In this document: positions 14,172-19,930 of the stretch, piece by piece
Position numbering within the stretch: the first letter of the stretch is position 1
How the letters are laid out: the number at the start of each line of letters is the position of its first letter
From: an uncultured Fretibacterium sp.
GTDB lineage: Bacteria > Synergistota > Synergistia > Synergistales > Aminobacteriaceae
Length of the DNA: 19,930 nt
Assembly (NCBI GenBank): GCA_937899395.1
Contig: CALBPU010000050.1
Location: forward strand, 1 to 19,930
Direction: 5' to 3'
The notes under the pieces: generated by a model
Seen by the model: the letters and a program-made list of their open reading frames with translations, nothing else
Database searches by the model: none
What the model was told of the DNA's origin: nothing
Translations under genes and position numbers: made by a program

Positions 14172-14210
14172 GGAGGTGATGAAACTAAAATCTCAAATGC
14201 TGAACCTGAT

Positions 14211-14450
14211 ATGTTTCGCAATTCCTTAATCATTCGCAGACTTCAGGAAGGAAACGCGCCTGCAGAATTGATTGAAGAGATGAAATTAATAGCGGCTGAA
14301 GATGATGACGTGTTATTCAATCTCATAGCTACGGCAAGGTTAATATGGAAAAAACAATGGCAATGTTCAAGCGAGGTTGAAAAATTAATTCACGAGATCA
14401 TTAAAGAGACAGGAGGCCCAATTATTGCCGCATTGCTTGAAAGCACATGA
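14211..14450 (+). CDS. Small acidic helical protein, second gene of the HTH operon
   Basis: Not recognised. The 79-residue product has NSLIIRRLQEGNAPAELIEE, MKLIAAEDDDVLFNLIATAR, then WKKQWQCSSEVEKLIHEIIK and GGPIIAALLEST. It is predicted mostly helical and mildly acidic. The perfect AAGGAGGTG ribosome site at 14170-14178 lies 32 bases before this ATG, which is too far. The frame is open further upstream, and an ATC at 14190 would sit eleven bases from that site and add seven residues. Either a rare ATC start is used or the original start was lost. It is transcribed with the HTH protein and ended by the terminator at 14456. Confidence 0.65.
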   Translation: MFRNSLIIRRLQEGNAPAELIEEMKLIAAEDDDVLFNLIATARLIWKKQWQCSSEVEKLIHEIIKETGGPIIAALLEST

Positions 14451-14455
14451 ACATA

Positions 14456-14490
14456 CCGTCACTTACCGCAGTGGCGGCTCTTTAATTTTT
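14456..14490 (+). terminator. Factor-independent terminator of the HTH operon
   Basis: CCGTCAC (14456-14462) pairs fully, with one G-U pair, with GTGGCGG (14471-14477) around an eight-base loop, followed by CTC and TTTAATTTTT. It lies five bases after the stop at 14450. It separates the HTH operon from the transporter gene. Confidence 0.75.
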
Positions 14491-14575
14491 GGGAGCAAAT
14501 AAATTTATGGAAGTCGTGATATTATTACCGAAAAAATTATGAAACATTAATTATTTCAAAGCGGAGGAAAAATAA

Positions 14576-15691
14576 ATGATTGATCAATCTAAAGACATCA
14601 GAGGCAAAATAATAATCAGAACCAGCATAATCGGTATTATAACAAACGTAATTCTTGCAGGATTTAAGGCAACTGTCGGATTATTATCAAATTCTATAGC
14701 GATAGTGCTTGACGCAGTTAATAATTTGTCGGACGCTATGTCTTCAATAATCACAATCATCGGAGCAAAACTAGGTGCACGCCGGGCAGATAAAGCTCAC
14801 CCTCTTGGGCATGGCAGAGTTGAATATATCAGCTCAATGCTTGTAGCAGCCATTGTTTTTTATGCAGGTATAACATCTCTTGTTGAATCTGTAAAGAAAA
14901 TAATTAATCCTGAAGCTGCAAATTATAATACTATTGATCTTTCCATAATCGCTGTGGCTATTGTCGTGAAATTAATTCTTGGAAAATACGTAAAAGCGCA
15001 AGGTGAAAAAGCAAATTCCGGAGCGTTAATAGCTTCAGGCTCAGATGCTTCATTTGATGCTGTCCTTTCTGCTTCAGTTTTGGTATCTGCAATTATATTT
15101 TTAATCTCAGGCATATCTTTAGAAGCGTATGTTGGAGTTGTTATTGCTGTTGTCATTATTAAGGCCAGTATTGAAATGATGCGTGAAACTTTGAATGACC
15201 TCATAGGACACAGAACTGATGCCGAAATCAGCAAAAGAATAAAAACTATACTTAGTGAAGAGCCCAATGTTAGAGGAGCTTATGATCTGGTTTTATTTGA
15301 CTATGGCCCAAATAAAAGTTATGGAGCTGTTCATCTTGAACTTCCGGATTTTATGACAGTTGACGAAGTTGATATATTAACTAGACGTGTTCAAGCCCGT
15401 GTTTATAAAGAAACTGGAGTTGTTTTAGCCGGAATTAGTGTTTATTCATACAATACAAAGAACGAACTTGCTGTAAAAATTCGTGATGAGATTCAGAAAA
15501 TAGTTTTGGCACATGAATGGGCGCTGCAGATGCACGGTTTTTATCTTGATGGCAAAATTATAAGATTTGATGTTGTTTTGAGCTTTAATGTGGCACAAAA
15601 AGAAGCTCTCAATGTATTAATAAACGAACTACAAAAATTATATCCTGAATATACAATTCAAATTATTCCTGATATTGATATTACAGATTAA
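14576..15691 (+). CDS. Cation diffusion facilitator transporter (likely Mn/Fe type)
   Basis: This 371-residue protein is a six-helix CDF exporter that moves divalent metal out of the cytoplasm in exchange for protons. The first helix begins at about residue 12. The metal site helix (TM2) has IVLDAVNNLSDAMSS at about 43-57, giving Asn-49 and Asp-53. The HPLGHGRVEY loop follows at 75-84. TM5 has GSDASFDAVLSAS, giving Asp-157 and Asp-161. In zinc CDFs the TM5 site is usually His-xxx-Asp. The Asp-xxx-Asp form here is associated with manganese or iron selectivity, which is inference. A long cytoplasmic C-terminal dimerisation domain (about 215-371) is present, longer than in YiiP. GGAGG lies nine bases upstream. 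The HD-domain gene follows after 11 bases, probably in the same transcript. Confidence 0.93.
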   Translation: MIDQSKDIRGKIIIRTSIIGIITNVILAGFKATVGLLSNSIAIVLDAVNNLSDAMSSIITIIGAKLGARRADKAHPLGHGRVEYISSMLVAAIVFYAGITSLVESVKKIINPEAANYNTIDLSIIAVAIVVKLILGKYVKAQGEKANSGALIASGSDASFDAVLSASVLVSAIIFLISGISLEAYVGVVIAVVIIKASIEMMRETLNDLIGHRTDAEISKRIKTILSEEPNVRGAYDLVLFDYGPNKSYGAVHLELPDFMTVDEVDILTRRVQARVYKETGVVLAGISVYSYNTKNELAVKIRDEIQKIVLAHEWALQMHGFYLDGKIIRFDVVLSFNVAQKEALNVLINELQKLYPEYTIQIIPDIDITD

Positions 15692-15702
15692 TAAAGTAAA
15701 TT

Positions 15703-16485
15703 ATGAAAATAAATAAAGAACGTGCCTTAAAAGCATTCAAAGATTATGTAATAAATTATGACGCAGGAAATATAAACATAGCTCTAAAAATTGCTCATAC
15801 TTATAGAGTTGCCAAAATATCAGAACGAATTGCAAAATCAATAATTAATGAGCAATATTCTGTTGATTTTGCGTGGCTTCTTGGACTTCTTCATGATATA
15901 GGACGCTTTGAACAAGTTACTAAATACGGAACTTTCAAAGATGCTTTATCTGTAGATCATGCTGAACTTGGAGCGGATATTTTATTTTGTGATAATTTGT
16001 TCGACATTTTCATTTCACAAAAAGAATCTGGTTTAACATTAAAAGAGTTTCAAAAAATGAAGACTGTTGCTGAAACAGCAATTCGTTTACATAATAAATT
16101 GAAACTTCCTGAAAACATGGATACAAAAACGGAAATATATGCAAAAATTCTTCGAGATGCTGATAAGGCAGATATTTTTCGAGTATTAACTGAACCGCCT
16201 TATGATGAGTGTTATCACAATATGAATAATTTAACAGTGAAAGCTGGAATTATGCAATGTGTTAAGGAGCACAGGTGCGTTCCGCGAGAAACATCAATAT
16301 CTCAAGATAACGAACTTGAAATATTAATCGCACGATGCTGTATGGCTTTTGAGCTGGAATATCAAGAGAGCCGAGCTATTGTAATTGAGCAGGGGTATTT
16401 GAAAAAATTACTTGAGCAAGATTTTGCACAGCTCACCTTTGTGAAAAATGAAATCATGAAAGCATTGGGATATGATTATATATGA
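15703..16485 (+). CDS. HD-domain phosphohydrolase
   Basis: This 260-residue protein belongs to the HD superfamily of metal-dependent phosphohydrolases. The metal ligands are visible in order: His-32 in KIAHTYRVA, His-64/Asp-65 in LLGLLHDIGRFEQ, then His-86 in VDHAELGA, His-130 in RLHNKLKLP, and Asp-152 or Asp-154 in LRDADKADIFR. The intact set argues for an active enzyme. The substrate is unknown; nucleotides or cyclic nucleotides are possible. It starts 11 bases after the CDF transporter with only a weak ribosome site, so coupled translation is likely. The link between a metal exporter and this enzyme is not obvious from sequence. It converges with the rfb operon; the 16486-16524 gap holds a weak six-base-pair hairpin (ATTGCT/AGCAAT) that might serve as a terminator. 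Confidence 0.88.
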   Translation: MKINKERALKAFKDYVINYDAGNINIALKIAHTYRVAKISERIAKSIINEQYSVDFAWLLGLLHDIGRFEQVTKYGTFKDALSVDHAELGADILFCDNLFDIFISQKESGLTLKEFQKMKTVAETAIRLHNKLKLPENMDTKTEIYAKILRDADKADIFRVLTEPPYDECYHNMNNLTVKAGIMQCVKEHRCVPRETSISQDNELEILIARCCMAFELEYQESRAIVIEQGYLKKLLEQDFAQLTFVKNEIMKALGYDYI

Positions 16486-16524
16486 AAATGCGATTGCTGC
16501 TTATGAAAGCAATTCAAAGCCCTG

Positions 16525-17511
16525 TTATCCCTCCTTGATAAGAGGTTCCCACCAAGATTTATTGTTGAGATACCACGATATAGTTTTTTTGATACCGTCA
16601 GCAAATTTCGTCTCAGGTGTCCAGCCTAAACGTAAATAAATTTTCGTAGGGTCTATTGCATATCTGAGGTCATGACCCTTTCTGTCTGTAACAAATTTGA
16701 TTAGGCTTTCAGGTTTTCCGAGTTCATGACAAATTAATTTTACTATGTCAATATTTCTCATCTCGTTATGGCCTCCGATATTATAAATTTCTCCGACTGA
16801 TTTTTCATCGTGAATAATTAAGTCGATAGCTCTGCAATGATCTTCTACGTACAGCCAATCCCTGACATTAATTCCCTGTCCGTAAACAGGAAGCGGTTTG
16901 TCATGAAGAGCATTGATTATCATTAAGGGGATTAATTTTTCGGGAAAATGATAAGGGCCATAATTATTTGAACATCTCGAAATACTTACGGGAGCGTTAA
17001 ATGTTCTGTGATACGCAAGCGTTAATAAATCCGCTCCTGCTTTTGAGGCCGAATACGGCGACGAGGCTTTAATTTTTGAGTCTTCAGTGAAAAATAAATC
17101 AGGACGATCTAAAGGTAAATCTCCGTATACTTCATCTGTGCTGACTTGATGATAACGTTTAACTCCGAATTTGATTGAAGCATCTAACAAAACCTGAGTT
17201 CCCATTGTATTAGTAAACAAAAAAATTCCTGGATTATCTATAGATCTGTCTACGTGAGATTCAGCTGCAAAATTTACAACAATGTCAGGGCGTTCACGTT
17301 CAAAGAGTTCATAAATTCTTTCACGATCGCAAATATCTAACTTGAAAAACTGAATTTTTTCAGCAGCAATTAAATTTTTGAGAGTGTCAATATTTCCAGC
17401 ATAAGTTAATTTATCAATGCAAATAATTTTATAGTCAGGGTGTTTATCGAGCATGTGAAAAATGAAATTGCTTCCGATAAATCCTGCTCCACCTGTAATA
17501 ACGATTTTCAT
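16525..17511 (-). CDS. rfbB: dTDP-glucose 4,6-dehydratase RfbB
   Basis: RfbB carries out the second step of dTDP-L-rhamnose synthesis, converting dTDP-glucose to the 4-keto-6-deoxy sugar. The 328-residue sequence is an extended SDR: the NAD-binding GGAGFIGSNF at residues 7-16, the catalytic STDE at 124-127 (Thr, Asp, Glu triad), and YSASK with Tyr-153 and Lys-157. A SNNYGPYHFPEKLIP motif follows, typical of the family. The intermediate product then passes to RfbC and RfbD, which lie upstream on the same strand. The gene is last in the operon and starts two bases after the rfbC stop. AAGGAG lies about 11 bases upstream. Confidence 0.97.
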   Translation of the reverse strand: MKIVITGGAGFIGSNFIFHMLDKHPDYKIICIDKLTYAGNIDTLKNLIAAEKIQFFKLDICDRERIYELFERERPDIVVNFAAESHVDRSIDNPGIFLFTNTMGTQVLLDASIKFGVKRYHQVSTDEVYGDLPLDRPDLFFTEDSKIKASSPYSASKAGADLLTLAYHRTFNAPVSISRCSNNYGPYHFPEKLIPLMIINALHDKPLPVYGQGINVRDWLYVEDHCRAIDLIIHDEKSVGEIYNIGGHNEMRNIDIVKLICHELGKPESLIKFVTDRKGHDLRYAIDPTKIYLRLGWTPETKFADGIKKTISWYLNNKSWWEPLIKEG

Positions 17512-17513
17512 GA

Positions 17514-18065
17514 TTATAAATACTCCTTTAGTGAAGGTAAAATTTTATCTTTATCCGAGAGAATTAACGGCGATTCAACTTTCGGCCATGCTATATTGAC
17601 ATCAGGATCCGCATAATATATTCCTCCTTCATCGTTAGGGTGCCAAAAATCATCACACTTGTAACAAAATTCTGCGAAATCAGACAACACTAAAAATCCG
17701 TGAGCAAAATTTTTAGGGATTAATAATTGTTTATGGTTTTCTTCCGTTAATTCAATGCCGTGATATTTCCCGAAAGTTTTGCTGTCCTTCCTTAAATCAA
17801 CTGCAACATCAAAAACTCTTCCTCTTATAACACGAACAAGTTTCGTTTGAGGATATTTAATCTGAAAATGAAGCCCTCTTAATACGCCCTTAGTGCTGCT
17901 GCTCTGATTATCCTGAACAAAATTTATGTTGAAGCCGGCATTTTTCATGTCCCTAAAATTGTAAGTCTCCGAAAAATATCCTCTTCTGTCTCCGTGAACT
18001 GTCGGAGTTATTACGCAAAGTCCTTCAATTCCTCCGATATTGTAATCAACTTTAATTTGTCCCAT
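17514..18065 (-). CDS. rfbC: dTDP-4-dehydrorhamnose 3,5-epimerase RfbC
   Basis: RfbC epimerises the keto-sugar at C3 and C5. The 183-residue cupin-like protein has RRGYFSETYN at about 28-37, the catalytic His-66 in LRGLHFQ, VRVIRGRVFDVAVDLR at 78-93, and the partner Tyr-135 near FCYKCDDFW. Length matches family members. The start lies inside the 3-prime end of rfbD (14-base overlap), with AAGGAG about 14 bases upstream, so translation is probably coupled to rfbD. Confidence 0.97.
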   Translation of the reverse strand: MGQIKVDYNIGGIEGLCVITPTVHGDRRGYFSETYNFRDMKNAGFNINFVQDNQSSSTKGVLRGLHFQIKYPQTKLVRVIRGRVFDVAVDLRKDSKTFGKYHGIELTEENHKQLLIPKNFAHGFLVLSDFAEFCYKCDDFWHPNDEGGIYYADPDVNIAWPKVESPLILSDKDKILPSLKEYL

Positions 18066-18957
18066 TTTGTAATAAATATCTCCTTAAAGCGTCCCGCCAA
18101 TCCGGTAATAATTCAAAACCTGAAGCCTTTAATTTCGTTTTATCTAGTCGTGAATTAAACGGCCGTTTAGCTTTTGATAATCCGTATTCTAATGTTGATA
18201 CAGGAATAACGTTTACGTTAATATTTGCCTGCTTGAAAATTTCTACTGCGAAATCGTACCAGCTTATATAACCTCCTTCATTAGTAGCGTGATATATCCC
18301 GAATTTTTCGGTCATGTTAATATCGGCTAATAATTTTGCTAAATCAGGTGTGTAAGTCGGAGTTCCGATTTGATCATTAACAACTCTTATAGTGTCGTGG
18401 GATTGAGAAATCTTTAACATCGTTTTCACAAAATTATTTCCGTTAGCTCCGAATACCCATGCAATACGAACAATGAAAAATTTTTTCAGATATTTTTTTA
18501 CGGCTAATTCACCCTCTAATTTCGTTTGACCGTAAAAATTTAACGGTGCAAAAGATTCGTCGTCCGGTTCCCATGCTCTTGATCCTTTTCCGTCAAAAAT
18601 GTAATCGGTGCTTATGTAAGTCATTATGGAATTAATTTCGGCACAAACTTTAGCAATATTTTCAGTTCCTACGACATTAACGGCGTAAACTTTATTCCTG
18701 TTTTCATCATCTTCAGCAGCATCAACAGCAGTCCATGCGGCACAATGAATAATTCTTGAAGGTGAAAATTTTTTCATGGCCGCAAAAACTTCTTCATAAT
18801 CAGTGATATCTAGTTTAACATATTCGCAAGGTTCATAGCCTGAATAATTCTCTCCAATATCCGAAGCAACACATTCAAAATTTCTCGAAGTCAATTCGTG
18901 AATTAAATCTCGTCCGAGTTGACCATTAGCACCTGTAATAAAAAATTTATCTCGCAT
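18052..18957 (-). CDS. rfbD: dTDP-4-dehydrorhamnose reductase RfbD
   Basis: RfbD reduces the epimerised keto-sugar to dTDP-L-rhamnose with NAD(P)H. It is an SDR of 301 residues: the cofactor motif ITGANGQLGRDL at 7-18, the catalytic YISTDYIFDGKG at about 114-125, and YGQTK with Tyr-142 and Lys-146. A GIYHATNEGGYISWYDFA motif near residue 225 is typical. Length matches the family. The start overlaps the rfbA stop by 11 bases, and the end overlaps rfbC by 14. Confidence 0.96.
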   Translation of the reverse strand: MRDKFFITGANGQLGRDLIHELTSRNFECVASDIGENYSGYEPCEYVKLDITDYEEVFAAMKKFSPSRIIHCAAWTAVDAAEDDENRNKVYAVNVVGTENIAKVCAEINSIMTYISTDYIFDGKGSRAWEPDDESFAPLNFYGQTKLEGELAVKKYLKKFFIVRIAWVFGANGNNFVKTMLKISQSHDTIRVVNDQIGTPTYTPDLAKLLADINMTEKFGIYHATNEGGYISWYDFAVEIFKQANINVNVIPVSTLEYGLSKAKRPFNSRLDKTKLKASGFELLPDWRDALRRYLLQNGTN

Positions 18958-19840
18958 CTAAATACTTCCCATCTAAAACATCTTTCAAGTATTGCCCGTA
19001 TTGATTTTTTTTGAGGCGTTCGTAAACTTTTAACACATCATCTTTAGTTATCCATTTATTAAGGTAGGCAAGTTCTTCGAGGCAGGCTATTTTTCTGTGT
19101 TGATGAGTTTCAACAGTCTTAACAAAATTTGAAGCGTCCGAAAGGCTTTCATGAGTTCCTGTATCTAACCACGTAAAACCTTGACCTAATAATTCGACGT
19201 TTAATTCATTGAGTTCAAGATAAATTCTGTTTAAGTCAGTTATTTCAAGTTCACCGCGTTTTGAAGGCTTCAAATTTTCGGCGAAATTTACAACTCTGTT
19301 ATCATAAAAATATAATCCCGTAACACAATAATTGCTCTTAGGTTTTTCAGGTTTTTCCTCAATCGAAATTGCTCGGCCATGTTCGTTAAATTCAACAATT
19401 CCGAAGCGTTCAGGATCATCGACATAATATCCGAAAATCGTAGCGCCTTTTCCTGTTTGAGCGTTATTAACGGCTTCTTTGAGTTTTTTCACAAGACCTT
19501 GCCCCGAAAAAATATTATCTCCCAAAATCATTGCTACACAATCAGAACCGATAAAATTTTTCCCAATTATAAAAGCCTGTGCAAGCCCGTCAGGAGATTT
19601 TTGTTCAGCGTACGAAAAATTCACCCCGAACTGAGAGCCGTTACCCAAAAGTTTTTCAAAGCGCGGTAAATCGTCAGGAGTTGAAATTATGAGAATGTCC
19701 CGAATTTTTGCCTGCATTAAAATTGAAATCGGGTAATAAATCATAGGCTTATCATAAATCGGTAAAAGCTGCTTTGATGTTACCAGCGTCAAAGGATATA
19801 AACGAGTTCCGCTGCCTCCTGCTAAAACTATACCCTTCAT
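18947..19840 (-). CDS. rfbA: Glucose-1-phosphate thymidylyltransferase RfbA
   Basis: RfbA commits glucose-1-phosphate and dTTP to the rhamnose pathway and is the usual point of feedback control by dTDP-rhamnose. The 297-residue protein starts MKGIVLAGGSGTRLYPLT, contains SKQLLPIYDKPMIYYPIS and MILGDNIFSGQGL (metal-binding Asp), and has EEKPEKPKSNYCVTGLYFYD. I rejected the in-frame ATG at 19915, which would add 25 residues. GGAGG lies nine bases before the ATG at 19840, and other family members start here. It is first in the rfbA-rfbD-rfbC-rfbB run. The window ends 90 bases upstream; that stretch contains an AT-rich TTATAAATATAA that may be a -10 element, without a clear -35. Confidence 0.97.
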   Translation of the reverse strand: MKGIVLAGGSGTRLYPLTLVTSKQLLPIYDKPMIYYPISILMQAKIRDILIISTPDDLPRFEKLLGNGSQFGVNFSYAEQKSPDGLAQAFIIGKNFIGSDCVAMILGDNIFSGQGLVKKLKEAVNNAQTGKGATIFGYYVDDPERFGIVEFNEHGRAISIEEKPEKPKSNYCVTGLYFYDNRVVNFAENLKPSKRGELEITDLNRIYLELNELNVELLGQGFTWLDTGTHESLSDASNFVKTVETHQHRKIACLEELAYLNKWITKDDVLKVYERLKKNQYGQYLKDVLDGKYLDAR

Positions 19841-19930
19841 AAAAATTTTCCTCCTGTGAGATTTATATTTATAACGGTATTTCTCAGGCAGAACTGGAAA
19901 AAGTCTTGAAATCATCTTTAGTAAGTAGGT

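Noticed and set aside
14179..14229. Short 16-codon frame starting inside the ribosome site
   Set aside because: The ATG overlaps the Shine-Dalgarno too closely and the peptide has no recognisable content.
19841..19915. 25-residue N-terminal extension of RfbA
   Set aside because: The ribosome site is next to the ATG at 19840 and family members start there.
1..19930. tRNA, rRNA, CRISPR array or intact insertion sequence
   Set aside because: No cloverleaf, rRNA motif, regular repeat-spacer pattern or complete transposase was seen on either strand.

Overview
The window reads as chromosomal DNA from a flagellated diderm bacterium of moderately low G+C. It is most likely a member of the Synergistota, possibly gut-associated. 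Three things point there. The flagellar set includes both P-ring and L-ring genes, so there is an outer membrane. The secreted protein at 6105-6782 ends in a Ser-Gly-Cys motif, a membrane helix and a short basic tail, as in the Synerg-CTERM sorting signal. A rod-shape gene sits directly upstream of a flgF-flgG-flgA-flgH-flgI-flgJ run. The taxonomic call is an inference from these traits, not from a search.

Region 1 (1-8951, all minus strand). Transcription runs glmM, larB, Synerg-CTERM-like protein, mreB, a palindromic 119-bp repeat, flgF, flgG, flgA, flgH, flgI, flgJ, then a glycerate 2-kinase cut by the window edge. Most junctions are short gaps or overlaps, so much of it may be co-transcribed. 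It joins cell-wall precursor synthesis (GlmM), cell shape (MreB) and the flagellar rod and rings. LarB belongs to nickel-pincer cofactor synthesis. Several genes here (mreB, larB, glmM) appear to use TTG starts, judged from Shine-Dalgarno spacing.

Region 2 (about 8985-13171) is more accessory. It holds a secreted coiled-coil protein whose C-terminus looks frameshifted, a divergent HigBA-type toxin-antitoxin pair with a repeated control region, a type IV pilin gene behind a long structured leader, a second relative of the palindromic repeat, a decayed PD-(D/E)XK transposase pseudogene, a PilC/GspF inner-membrane protein, and a 48-codon ORF of unknown function.

Region 3 (13284-16485, plus strand) starts with a good extended -10 promoter. 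It drives a helix-turn-helix protein of unknown role and a small acidic protein, ended by a terminator. A cation diffusion facilitator transporter and an HD-domain phosphohydrolase follow as a pair.

Region 4 (16525-19840, minus strand) is a compact rfbA-rfbD-rfbC-rfbB operon making dTDP-L-rhamnose for surface polysaccharide. I saw no tRNA, rRNA, CRISPR array or intact insertion sequence. No clearly new multi-gene system stands out. The most worthwhile leads are the frameshifted coiled-coil gene, the repeat elements, the pilin leader and the helix-turn-helix operon.
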